Below, in pieces: positions 8,454 through 16,241 of a DNA stretch of 64,000 nucleotides. Below the pieces are notes generated by a model that made no database searches, had not been told where the DNA came from, and worked only from the letters and a program-made list of their open reading frames with translations. Position 1 is the first letter of the stretch. Every line of letters begins with the position of its first letter. The stretch lies in the NCBI GenBank assembly GCA_964551035.1, contig CAZKBK010000011.1, positions 57,652 to 121,651 on the forward strand, read 5' to 3'. The DNA comes from Chryseosolibacter sp964551035. Its GTDB lineage: Bacteria > Bacteroidota > Bacteroidia > Cytophagales > Cyclobacteriaceae. A program made the translations under genes and the position numbers.

Positions 8454-8699
8454 ATGCATTTGGAGATACTGACACCGGAAAAAAAAGTATTCGAGGGTGA
8501 AGTGAGCATCGCCACTTTTCCGGGCGTGGATGGATCTTTCCAGGTGATGGACAATCACGCGCCGCTCATGAGTTTGCTCAGGGATGGGGTTGTAGACTAC
8601 AGGTCCGGTGGCGCCGTCGAAAAGATCACGATTACCGGCGGCGTTGTCGAGGTTCTGAAGAACAAAGTCATCCTGCTCGCCGACGACATCGTCAAATGA
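8454..8699 (+). CDS. atpC: F1F0 ATP synthase subunit epsilon
   Basis: An 81-residue epsilon subunit of the F1 central stalk, which couples rotation to catalysis. It matches the N-terminal beta-sandwich domain: MHLEILTPEKKVFEGEV, then FQVMDNHAPLMSLLRDG and ITGGVVEVLKNKVILLADD. The C-terminal helical domain that regulates ATP hydrolysis in E. coli epsilon is absent. This short form is common in Bacteroidota. It is the second gene of the atpD-atpC unit and is followed by a strong terminator. Confidence 0.95.
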   Translation: MHLEILTPEKKVFEGEVSIATFPGVDGSFQVMDNHAPLMSLLRDGVVDYRSGGAVEKITITGGVVEVLKNKVILLADDIVK

Positions 8700-8717
8700 G
8701 ATTCACACGCGAAAGCA

Positions 8718-8746
8718 AAGCCCGGACATGCGCCCGGGCTTTTTTA
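8718..8746 (+). terminator. Intrinsic terminator after atpC
   Basis: AAGCCCGG (8718-8725), an 8-base loop, CCGGGCTT (8734-8741), then a T run. It lies between the convergent atpDC unit and the minus-strand lipoprotein gene. Confidence 0.85.
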
Positions 8747-8771
8747 TTTATTATGGGTTGGATTTTGATAC

Positions 8772-9347
8772 TTATTGCCGGACAAGCCACTTGATGAAGA
8801 ACACAACGGCAATCACCAGCGAGACCACACTTACAATCCAGAAAACCGAGTTCACCCCGCCAAAGAAACTCAGCGTGAGCGCTACGGCGCCAAAAATGAT
8901 CGCCAGCTTGAGGTCGCTGTCCATTACTTGTGTGCTCCCGACCGTGGGGCCGTCCTCGGATTTGCGGTTCTTGATGTAATTCTTCACCTCGGCTTTCAGC
9001 GTTTTGCGGAATTCCCGACGTTCGCGCTTTGACATCTCCGTGTATTTTTTCCGGAAGGTTTCCACGTCGGAGGCGTTTGAGACAGGAGTTGCCGGGGCCG
9101 GCACCGCGGTGCTGGCGGTCACATCTTCCCGCTCAAGGAAGAGCGGATCATCTGTCACCGGTCCTGGAATAATCTCATCCATTGGAACAATTGCGAGGGC
9201 TTTCTCCTCGCCATTCGGCATTGCAGGCGTCGCAGCCTTCTTTCTTCCACTGTTATAGTCGTAATGGTCAAAGTGGTAGGAATATTTGGGCGCAGAACAT
9301 GCAGCCAGGAACAATAGTCCCAGGAGGAAAGCGGAAATGTTTTTCAT
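8772..9347 (-). CDS. Lipoprotein of unknown function with two C-terminal membrane helices
   Basis: A 191-residue protein starting at the ATG at 9347. This start gives MKNISAFLLGLLFLAACSAP with a clean lipobox (LAAC), whereas the frame continues upstream only into a sequence that spoils the signal peptide. The middle is low-complexity (Pro/Ala-rich, about 60-85) followed by a basic helical stretch (KREREFRKTLKAEVKNYIKN is approximate). Two hydrophobic segments close the protein (LAIIFGAVALTLSFFGGV and FWIVSVVSLVIAVVFFI). Its start is 14 bases after the stop of the small membrane protein gene, so it is the last gene of a three-gene minus-strand unit. No function can be assigned. Confidence 0.72.
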   Translation of the reverse strand: MKNISAFLLGLLFLAACSAPKYSYHFDHYDYNSGRKKAATPAMPNGEEKALAIVPMDEIIPGPVTDDPLFLEREDVTASTAVPAPATPVSNASDVETFRKKYTEMSKRERREFRKTLKAEVKNYIKNRKSEDGPTVGSTQVMDSDLKLAIIFGAVALTLSFFGGVNSVFWIVSVVSLVIAVVFFIKWLVRQ

Positions 9348-9361
9348 CTTCGGAGTGAATT

Positions 9362-9670
9362 TTAATGATGTTTGAACCATCTAAAAAACCGTTCCAGCAT
9401 CCGCTTTTCAAATGCATAGAAGAACTGGAACTGCCCGAAGACGAACCCGTACGCGAGAAGAATCGCGTTGTACAAGGGCAAAATAAAGACGTAGTAAAGG
9501 ACAGAGGCGAGGGTGGAATTTCCCCCATCGCCGGCGAGCCAGGTCAATAAGGGCTTCTTGATAAAAAGTACCGTAAAACCGGTACAGGCAAAAACGATCA
9601 AAATGACCACAACCTGCCACACGTTCTTCACTTGCCACCTATTCTTCAATCTTTCAATCCAGTTGGCCAT
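9362..9670 (-). CDS. Small membrane protein, DUF6787-like
   Basis: A 102-residue protein read from the ATG at 9670 (MANWIERLKNRWQVKNVWQV). It has two predicted membrane helices (VVVILIVFACTGFTVLFI and a longer one around VLYYVFILPLYNAILLAYGFVFG) and a positively charged C-terminus (FEKRMLERFFRWFKHH). The pattern matches small Bacteroidota proteins of the DUF6787 type. Function is unknown. The start lies 17 bases inside the 3' end of the pseudouridine synthase gene, so translation is probably coupled. A longer reading frame exists upstream but only duplicates that gene in another frame. Confidence 0.72.
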   Translation of the reverse strand: MANWIERLKNRWQVKNVWQVVVILIVFACTGFTVLFIKKPLLTWLAGDGGNSTLASVLYYVFILPLYNAILLAYGFVFGQFQFFYAFEKRMLERFFRWFKHH

Positions 9671-10367
9671 AACGTTTCTCTGTTTCCGCAAATATTTTCC
9701 ATAGACATGTCGATGGGAGAGGCGCGCGCAGCACCATCGGCTCCTTTCGGACCGGATGCACGAATTCAAGTTGCCGCGCGTGCAACCCGATGCTCCCATC
9801 CGGGCTGGCTTCCGGGTAACCGTATTTCACGTCGCCGGCGATAGGGCAACCCATTGACCCAAGTTGAACCCTGATCTGGTGCGGGCGGCCTGTCATGGGC
9901 GTCACCTCCAACAAATATCGGCCGGATATTTCTTCGACCAGCCGATACAAAAGGCTCGAATGCTGCGCCCCGGGATATTCACCCCTATGGGCGGTGGTTT
10001 TGTTTCGTACCGGATCCTTGACCAACCAGTGTTCGAGCGTGCCTTCGGCATCTGGTGGGCGATTGTTCACGATGGCCCAATAGGTTTTCGTGGTTTGCTT
10101 TTCACGAAAGAGCGCCGTCATGCGAGTCAGGGCCTTCGACGTGCGGGCAAGCACCACCAGGCCGCTCACGGGCCGGTCAATGCGATGCACAAGACCCAGA
10201 AAAACTGTTCCCGGTTTCTGGTATTTTTCTCCGATGTAGTCTTTGCAGAGGTCAACCAGCGGTCGGTCGCCCGTGATGTCGCCCTGCACGAGAATACCCG
10301 CGCGTTTATTCACCACAAGGAGGTGATTGTCCTCAAAGATCACCGAAAAAGCGTCCTGTTTCTTCAC
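9654..10367 (-). CDS. RluA-family pseudouridine synthase
   Basis: A 237-residue enzyme that isomerises uridine to pseudouridine in structured RNA (rRNA or tRNA). The catalytic motif is HRIDRPVSGLVVLART, in which the Asp after HRI is the nucleophile. Other family features are the N-terminal FEDNHLLVVNKRAGILVQ and the late TGRPHQIRVQLGSMGCPIAGD with LHARQLEF. There is no S4 domain, so it resembles the RluA/RluC catalytic core alone. The exact target base cannot be predicted. It heads a minus-strand unit with the two small membrane protein genes, an association with no obvious functional logic. Confidence 0.92.
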   Translation of the reverse strand: MKKQDAFSVIFEDNHLLVVNKRAGILVQGDITGDRPLVDLCKDYIGEKYQKPGTVFLGLVHRIDRPVSGLVVLARTSKALTRMTALFREKQTTKTYWAIVNNRPPDAEGTLEHWLVKDPVRNKTTAHRGEYPGAQHSSLLYRLVEEISGRYLLEVTPMTGRPHQIRVQLGSMGCPIAGDVKYGYPEASPDGSIGLHARQLEFVHPVRKEPMVLRAPLPSTCLWKIFAETEKRYGQLD

Positions 10368-10475
10368 GTTGGAATAATTAGCAATGATAATGCTACCATT
10401 CGAATTAAAGACAACGGAAGGGCGTTTTTAAGTCCGCCGGAAAGTTTAGATTTACATTTCAAAATTTAGTCGATC

Positions 10476-11225
10476 ATGTCAATACGATCTGCCCTTTTCA
10501 TCCCTGCAGCCATTGCTTTGCTGACGTCATGCAACTCCGGGGAAATCAAAGAGCTCAGGTCACAAAACGATTCCCTGCGTCATGAACTTGAGGTCCGTCA
10601 CCGGTTCGTATCGGTCATGCGCGACGTGCAAAGCCTCATCGACAGCATCGATGCCAGCCGGCGTATCCTCAGGACCCACCTCAGCGAAGGCACTTCGGTG
10701 GCAAATGTCACCAGCCGATTAGAAGATATCAACCGGTACATCAAGGCAACGACGGAAAAGATCGAGGAGATTGAAACAGCGCTCAAGTCTTCCAGCAACG
10801 AAGCCAACGCATACCTGATGATGGTAGACGCCCTGAAAGGGGAGGTTGAACTCCGCGAGTCGGAAATTCGCACGCTGGAGGATAATGTAGCCGCGCTTCA
10901 ACAAGAAAACAACGACCTGCTCCAGATAACAAAGTCACAGGAGGCCGAATTGGCGGACATGCAGTCGAAGATCACGACAAAACAACAGGAACTCAACCTG
11001 CTACAGGCCAAGGTTGATGAAATGATAGTAAACCTTAACATTACGGAGGCCGAAGCGTACTACGCTCGCGCACGTGCCGTGGAGGAAGCCGCGCGGCGCA
11101 CGCGCCTGGCACCCTCCAAAAAGAAGGAAACGTATCGGGAAGCGCTGGAACTTTACAAGAAGGCGCTCTCTCTTGGCAAGCAGGAGGCGCGTCAAAACAT
11201 TTCAGATCTTGAAAAAAAGATCTAG
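10476..11225 (+). CDS. Coiled-coil lipoprotein of unknown function
   Basis: A 249-residue protein with a lipoprotein signal peptide (FIPAAIALLTSCNSG, lipobox LTSC). Most of the remainder is predicted coiled coil, especially about 25-190, rich in Glu/Lys/Gln heptads (ELRESEIRTLEDNVAALQQE, DLLQITKSQEAELADMQSKI). The C-terminal 60 residues look like a single TPR-type helix pair (EAYYARARAVEEAARR...ALELYKKALSLGKQEA). This suggests a periplasmic or outer-membrane-anchored scaffolding protein. It is convergent with prfC. No homologue of known function is recognised. Confidence 0.8.
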   Translation: MSIRSALFIPAAIALLTSCNSGEIKELRSQNDSLRHELEVRHRFVSVMRDVQSLIDSIDASRRILRTHLSEGTSVANVTSRLEDINRYIKATTEKIEEIETALKSSSNEANAYLMMVDALKGEVELRESEIRTLEDNVAALQQENNDLLQITKSQEAELADMQSKITTKQQELNLLQAKVDEMIVNLNITEAEAYYARARAVEEAARRTRLAPSKKKETYREALELYKKALSLGKQEARQNISDLEKKI

Positions 11226-11242
11226 TCCGGAAAGTCGGCTTC

Positions 11243-12826
11243 TCAATCCTTGAATTCCGACGTAAAATGAAAACGGATGTCGGGGAAATTGTCCTGCACC
11301 ATCTGAAGCCATCCCTTGGATTCGGCCATGAAGACAAGTTTGCCGTCCTTGTCGCGGGCAATATGACGCTGCTTTGAGTCGATGAATTCGGCGAGCTTCT
11401 GCGGATCGCCACTGCTGATCCAACAAGCCTTGTAGATATTCTGGGAGGCAAACTGAACGGTCGCGCCGTACTCATGCTTCAGCCTGAATTGGATCACCTC
11501 GAACTGCAGCGCACCTACTACGCCGACCACTTTCCGATTTCCCAATTCATAGGTGAACAATTGCGCAACGCCTTCCTCCATAAGCTGGACGAGGCCCTTC
11601 TCCAACTGTTTGGTCTTCATCGCATCAAGATTGATGACCTCTTTGAATATTTCAGGTGAAAAACTTGGGATTCCGGTATAAAGGAGCTTCTCCCCCTCGC
11701 TCAGCGTGTCTCCGATCTTGAGGTTGCCCGTGTCATAAATACCGACGATGTCGCCCGGCCAGGCCTCTTCCACGGTCTCACGATCCTGGGCCATGAAAGC
11801 GGTGGCATTTGAAAACCGTACGCTTTTCCCGTGCCGCACATGAAAGTAGTTGCTGCCGCGTTCAAACTTTCCCGAACAGACGCGGAGAAAAGCGATGCGG
11901 TTCCGGTGCTTCGGGTCCATGTTGGCGTGAATCTTGAAAACAAATCCGGTAAACTTCCCTTCCGAAGGTTCAACGATCCGCACCGTCGTCTCTCTCGGAA
12001 CAGGCGGTGGGGCAATGCGAATGAAGGTGTCGAGAAGCTCTTTTACGCCAAAGTTGTTGACCGCACTTCCAAAAAATACAGGCGCCACTTTCCCGGCAAG
12101 GTATTCCTCCACATCAAAGTCAGGGTAGACACCCTCGATCAGCTCGACGTCGGCACGCAGTTGCCTGGCGTTATTCTCCCCTACCTGTTTTTCCAGCACG
12201 GGATCATTGATGTCGCTGACCTCAATGCCCGCTTCCACGGTAATTTTACTTGGCGTAAAGAGATGCAGGCTTTTCCCGTAAAGCGAATAGACACCCTTGA
12301 ACGTTTTTCCCATGCTGATCGGCCAGCTCAGGGGACGAACCTTGATATTGAGTTTGCTTTCAATTTCGTCGAGCAAGTCGAACGGGTCCCGGCCCTCGCG
12401 GTCCAGCTTGTTGATAAAACATATCACCGGCGTGTTTCTCATCCGGCAGACCTCCATGAGTTTCTCCGTCTGCATTTCCACGCCCTTCACGCAATCGATC
12501 ACCATAATCACGCTGTCTACGGCGGTGAGCGTACGGTATGTGTCTTCAGCAAAATCCTGGTGACCGGGCGTATCCAGTAAATTGATCTTGGTGTCCTTGT
12601 AGTTGAACCCCATAACCGAAGTGGCGACGGAAATTCCCCGCTGCTTCTCAATCTCCATCCAGTCAGACCGCGCGTGGTCTTTGATCTTGCTCGACTTTAC
12701 GGCGCCCGCCTTCTGAATGGCGCCACCGAAAAGAAGCAGCTTTTCCGTCAACGTCGTTTTGCCGGCGTCAGGGTGACTGATGATGCCAAATGTCCTTCTT
12801 CTGGAGATTTCCTGATCCAACGTCAT
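11243..12826 (-). CDS. prfC: Peptide chain release factor 3
   Basis: RF3 is the translational GTPase that recycles RF1/RF2 from the ribosome after termination. It is 527 residues long from the ATG at 12826. This start places MTLDQEISRRRTFGIISHPDAGKTTLTEK at the N-terminus as in other RF3 proteins. G-domain motifs are HPDAGKTT (G1), DHARSDWMEIEKQRGISV (switch region), DTPGHQDF (G3) and NKLDREGRDP (G4). The C-terminal RF3 domain includes GVVGALQFEVIQFRLKHEYG. The gene faces the coiled-coil lipoprotein and is divergent from the aldo/keto reductase. A Bacteroidota -7 element lies about 65 bases upstream. Confidence 0.96.
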   Translation of the reverse strand: MTLDQEISRRRTFGIISHPDAGKTTLTEKLLLFGGAIQKAGAVKSSKIKDHARSDWMEIEKQRGISVATSVMGFNYKDTKINLLDTPGHQDFAEDTYRTLTAVDSVIMVIDCVKGVEMQTEKLMEVCRMRNTPVICFINKLDREGRDPFDLLDEIESKLNIKVRPLSWPISMGKTFKGVYSLYGKSLHLFTPSKITVEAGIEVSDINDPVLEKQVGENNARQLRADVELIEGVYPDFDVEEYLAGKVAPVFFGSAVNNFGVKELLDTFIRIAPPPVPRETTVRIVEPSEGKFTGFVFKIHANMDPKHRNRIAFLRVCSGKFERGSNYFHVRHGKSVRFSNATAFMAQDRETVEEAWPGDIVGIYDTGNLKIGDTLSEGEKLLYTGIPSFSPEIFKEVINLDAMKTKQLEKGLVQLMEEGVAQLFTYELGNRKVVGVVGALQFEVIQFRLKHEYGATVQFASQNIYKACWISSGDPQKLAEFIDSKQRHIARDKDGKLVFMAESKGWLQMVQDNFPDIRFHFTSEFKD

Positions 12827-12891
12827 AGCTATTCCCGTGTGCTTTTGGAACGCGCCGCAGGCTGCATCCGCGCTTTGATTTTTTATGGTCG

Positions 12892-12899
12892 CAAAAGTA
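12892..12899 (-). promoter_or_regulatory. Candidate -7 promoter element for prfC
   Basis: Read on the minus strand this is TACTTTTG, a perfect TAnnTTTG. A TTTG lies 23 bases farther upstream, within the range seen for -33 elements. Confidence 0.5.
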
Positions 12900-12965
12900 G
12901 CAAAATGTAAACGCGGACGCCGCAAATTGTTTTAGAATGCTAAATTGACCCTAAATCAGAATGAT

Positions 12966-13940
12966 ATGGAATACCGGCGATTCGGCAGAACCAACTGGAA
13001 AGTCAGCGAGATCGGGTATGGCATGTGGGGACTGGCCGGTTGGACGGGCACGGACGAAGATGAGGTACGTCAGGCCCTTGAGAGGTCGGTGGAGCTTGGC
13101 TGCAACTTCTTTGACACGGCATGGGGCTATGGGACCGGGAAAAGCGAACGGGTCCTCGGCGAACTCATCCGTCGCCGCGGCGCCGCCCAGAAACTCTATT
13201 ATGCCACCAAGATCCCTCCCAAAAATTTCAAATGGCCCAGCAAGTCGTCATACCGGCTGGACGAATGCTTTCCCGCGGCTCATATTATCGAGTACACGGA
13301 AAAGAGCTTGTCCAACCTGGGCGTTGATTGCATTGAGCTGCAACAGTTTCACGTTTGGGAGGATGCCTGGGCAGATGACGACGACTGGAAGCATGCGGTG
13401 GAAAAACTAAAGAGGGAGGGAAAAATCCGGCATATGGGTGTCAGCGTCAACCGCTGGGAGCCCGACAACGTCCTGAAGACCCTGGAAACGGGTCTCATCG
13501 ATACGATTCAGGTGATCTACAACATATTCGATCAGGCTCCGGAGGATCGGCTTTTTCCCCTCTGCCGAAAACTCGACATCGGTGTGATCGCGCGGGTGCC
13601 GTTCGATGAAGGAACGCTCACCGGAACCCTGACCAGGGAAACAACCTTTCCAAAAAATGATTGGCGGTCGACCTACTTTGTCCCCGAGAACCTCAGTGCA
13701 AGCGTAGATCACGCCGAAGGCCTCCGACCCCTTGTCCCTTCGGAAATGACGATGCCTGAAATGGCCCTTCGCTTCATCCTGTCGAATGACAATGTTCACA
13801 CCATCATCCCCGGAATGCGCAGGCTAAGGCACGTGGAGTCTAACATCGCGGCCAGCGACGGAGGCCAGCTCGAAAAAGCGCTGCTCCTGAAACTGAAAAC
13901 GCACCGCTGGGACCGCCAGCCTACATCCTGGTCTCAATAG
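12966..13940 (+). CDS. Aldo/keto reductase
   Basis: A 324-residue NAD(P)H-dependent oxidoreductase of the aldo/keto reductase superfamily with a (beta/alpha)8 barrel. Family features are MEYRRFGRTNWKVSEIGYG at the N-terminus, FFDTAWGYGTGKSE carrying the catalytic Asp and Tyr, YYATKIPPK with the catalytic Lys, and a C-terminal NDNVHTIIPGMRRLRHVESN cofactor-binding segment. The ATG at 12966 was chosen because it gives the standard family start. A TTG 21 bases upstream is possible. The substrate is unknown. It is divergent from prfC and is followed by the dnaK promoter region. Confidence 0.92.
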   Translation: MEYRRFGRTNWKVSEIGYGMWGLAGWTGTDEDEVRQALERSVELGCNFFDTAWGYGTGKSERVLGELIRRRGAAQKLYYATKIPPKNFKWPSKSSYRLDECFPAAHIIEYTEKSLSNLGVDCIELQQFHVWEDAWADDDDWKHAVEKLKREGKIRHMGVSVNRWEPDNVLKTLETGLIDTIQVIYNIFDQAPEDRLFPLCRKLDIGVIARVPFDEGTLTGTLTRETTFPKNDWRSTYFVPENLSASVDHAEGLRPLVPSEMTMPEMALRFILSNDNVHTIIPGMRRLRHVESNIAASDGGQLEKALLLKLKTHRWDRQPTSWSQ

Positions 13941-13991
13941 CGTTCACCCAAGGAATCCGATGCCAAAAATTGGAAGCCGACCCCAGCGGTT

Positions 13992-14045
13992 GGTGACAGG
14001 AGGCTGTCATTGTGTCACCTTTTGCCCACTGGCATAACCCTTGTT
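13992..14045 (+). promoter_or_regulatory. Sigma-54-like promoter with TGTCA dyads upstream of dnaK
   Basis: TGGCATAACCCTTGTT at 14030-14045 has GG and GT 10 bases apart, as in -24/-12 promoters. Immediately upstream, GGTGACA (13992-13998) and TGTCACC (14013-14019) form a perfect 7-bp inverted repeat, with a third TGTCA at 14005-14009. The predicted start near 14056 gives a leader of about 43 bases. It has the same architecture as the grpE promoter region. Function is inferred from the pattern. Confidence 0.5.
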
Positions 14046-14098
14046 CAGTCGCAGGTACAGTTTTTAATGAATACACGAACTAATTAAAAGGATAAATC

Positions 14099-16027
14099 AT
14101 GGGCAAGATCATTGGAATAGACCTAGGTACAACCAACTCCTGTGTGGCGGTGATGGAGGGAAGCGAACCCGTCGTAATCCCCAACAGCGAGGGGCGCCGG
14201 ACGACGCCATCCGTTGTGGCGTTTCTGGACGATGGGAAAGGTGAACGCAAAGTGGGCGACCCGGCGAAACGCCAGGCAATCACCAACCCGAAAAACACCG
14301 TCCAGTCGATCAAGCGCTTCATGGGCAAGAAGTACGATGACGTGACCGGCGAGATGAAAATGGTGTCCTACCAGGTCGAGCGTGGCAACAATGAAACCGT
14401 GCGTGTGCGCATCGGTGACCGCCTGTATACGCCCCAGGAGATTTCGGCCATGATCCTTCAGAAGATGAAGTCTACGGCGGAAGATTACCTCGGCAGTACG
14501 GTTTCTGAAGCCGTGGTTACCGTTCCGGCCTATTTTAATGATGCCGAACGTCAGGCCACAAAAGAAGCGGGCCAGATTGCCGGCCTGGATGTGAAGCGCA
14601 TTATCAACGAGCCCACAGCCGCCGCCCTTGCCTATGGGATGGACAAGAAACACAAAGACATGAAAATCGCCGTCTATGACCTGGGCGGCGGAACTTTCGA
14701 TATTTCAATCCTTGAGCTTGGCGATGGCGTCTTCGAAGTGAAGTCCACCAACGGCGACGTCCACCTCGGTGGAGATGATTTCGACCAGCGCATCATCAAC
14801 TGGCTTGCCGACGAATTCAAGAACGACGAGAATGTCGACCTGCGAAAGGACCCGATGGCATTGCAACGCCTCAAAGAGGCGGCGGAAAAAGCCAAGATCG
14901 AACTGTCCAGCTCGCAGGAAACGGAAGTGAACCTTCCCTACATCACCTCGATCGATGGCGTGCCGAAGCACCTCGTCAAGAAACTGAGCCGTTCGAAGTT
15001 CGAACAGCTTGTCGACGACCTCGTGCGCCGCACCCTTGAGCCTTGCCGTAAGGCAATCGACGATGCGGGCGTATCCGTGTCGGACATCGACGAGGTCATC
15101 CTTGTAGGCGGTTCTACGCGCATCCCGAGAATCCAGGAAGAAGTCGAGAAATTCTTTGGAAAGAAACCCTCGAAGGGCGTAAATCCTGACGAAGTCGTCG
15201 CTATCGGTGCAGCCATCCAGGGCGGGGTCCTCACGGGCGAGGTGAAGGATGTTCTCCTCCTCGATGTTACGCCCCTCTCCCTCGGTATCGAAACCCTGGG
15301 CGGCGTGTTCACGAAACTCATCGAGTCAAATACCACAATCCCGACGAAGAAATCGGAGGTGTTCTCGACAGCCGCGGATAACCAACCCTCGGTTGAAATC
15401 CATGTATTGCAAGGGGAGCGGCCGATGGCCAAAGACAACCGCACCATTGGAAGGTTTCACCTCGATGGCATCCCTCCTGCGCCGAGGGGAATACCCCAGG
15501 TCGAAGTCACATTCGACATCGATGCAAACGGCATCTTACATGTGTCGGCAAAAGACAAAGGCACGGGTAAGGAACAAAAGATCAGGATCGAAGCCTCTTC
15601 CGGCTTAACCGACGCCGAGATCCAGAAAATGAAGGAGGAGGCCCAGGCAAACGCGGAAACCGATCGCAAGGCGAAAGAACAGATCGAAAAGGTCAACCAG
15701 GCCGACTCCCTGATTTTCCAGACCGAGAAGCAAATGAAAGAATACGGCGACAAGCTGTCTGAAGGCAACAAGACCGCAATCAACAATGCCCTTCAAAAAC
15801 TGAAGGATGCCCATAAGAACCAGGACCTCGGCGCGATCGATATTGCAATGAACGACCTGAATGGAGCATGGCAGGCTGCCGCGACGGAGATCTACCAGGC
15901 TTCGGGCAATGCAGGTTCGCCACAGGAGCCCACTGAAGGCGGTCCAAATACCGGGGCGGGCGCCGCTGGCAATAACAACGTTTCTGATGTCGAATTCGAA
16001 GAAGTAAACGACAACAACAAGAAGTAA
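14099..16027 (+). CDS. dnaK: Molecular chaperone DnaK (Hsp70)
   Basis: A 642-residue ATP-dependent chaperone that binds extended hydrophobic peptides. The nucleotide-binding domain shows IGIDLGTTNSCVAVMEG, AVVTVPAYFNDAERQATK, AVYDLGGGTFDISIL and DEVILVGGSTRIPRIQE. The linker is VLLLDVTPLSLGIE, followed by the substrate-binding domain and helical lid. The C-terminal tail is Gly/Asn/Pro-rich and ends SDVEFEEVNDNNKK, equivalent to the usual EEVDDK ending. It forms a single-gene unit between the aldo/keto reductase and a strong terminator. The promoter region resembles that of grpE-dnaJ, as expected for shared stress control. Confidence 0.98.
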   Translation: MGKIIGIDLGTTNSCVAVMEGSEPVVIPNSEGRRTTPSVVAFLDDGKGERKVGDPAKRQAITNPKNTVQSIKRFMGKKYDDVTGEMKMVSYQVERGNNETVRVRIGDRLYTPQEISAMILQKMKSTAEDYLGSTVSEAVVTVPAYFNDAERQATKEAGQIAGLDVKRIINEPTAAALAYGMDKKHKDMKIAVYDLGGGTFDISILELGDGVFEVKSTNGDVHLGGDDFDQRIINWLADEFKNDENVDLRKDPMALQRLKEAAEKAKIELSSSQETEVNLPYITSIDGVPKHLVKKLSRSKFEQLVDDLVRRTLEPCRKAIDDAGVSVSDIDEVILVGGSTRIPRIQEEVEKFFGKKPSKGVNPDEVVAIGAAIQGGVLTGEVKDVLLLDVTPLSLGIETLGGVFTKLIESNTTIPTKKSEVFSTAADNQPSVEIHVLQGERPMAKDNRTIGRFHLDGIPPAPRGIPQVEVTFDIDANGILHVSAKDKGTGKEQKIRIEASSGLTDAEIQKMKEEAQANAETDRKAKEQIEKVNQADSLIFQTEKQMKEYGDKLSEGNKTAINNALQKLKDAHKNQDLGAIDIAMNDLNGAWQAAATEIYQASGNAGSPQEPTEGGPNTGAGAAGNNNVSDVEFEEVNDNNKK

Positions 16028-16053
16028 CGCCTCCTGAAAAAAGGATCATCTGA

Positions 16054-16081
16054 CCGCCGGGGAAACCCGGCGGTTTTTTTA
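16054..16081 (+). terminator. Intrinsic terminator after dnaK
   Basis: CCGCCGGG (16054-16061), loop GAAA, CCCGGCGG (16066-16073): a perfect 8-bp GC-rich stem with a stable tetraloop, followed by seven T. Confidence 0.92.
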
Positions 16082-16195
16082 TTTAGCCGGAGGTCCGTTC
16101 CCTGGTCAGCGATTCACAAATCTTGCAGAACAGCCCGAAGGAAAATGAACAGTTGTTCGGAAAAAATTCCCCTTAAAGCCTTCTCATCCAGGTAC

Positions 16196-16222
16196 TTTGT
16201 GATTCCCTTCTCTGTAACTTTG
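16196..16222 (+). promoter_or_regulatory. Candidate Bacteroidota promoter for aspartate kinase
   Basis: TAACTTTG at 16215-16222 matches TAnnTTTG. A TTTG at 16196-16199 lies 15 bases upstream, slightly closer than the usual 17-23. The start codon is at 16242. Confidence 0.55.
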
Positions 16223-16241
16223 TCGCGCTAAAATCAAAACT

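Noticed and set aside
7688..8554. A 288-codon frame antisense to atpD/atpC
   Set aside because: It overlaps two unambiguous ATP synthase genes and has no domain.
11831..12580. A 249-codon frame antisense to prfC
   Set aside because: prfC is a conserved RF3 with all GTPase motifs. The opposite frame is a codon-bias shadow.
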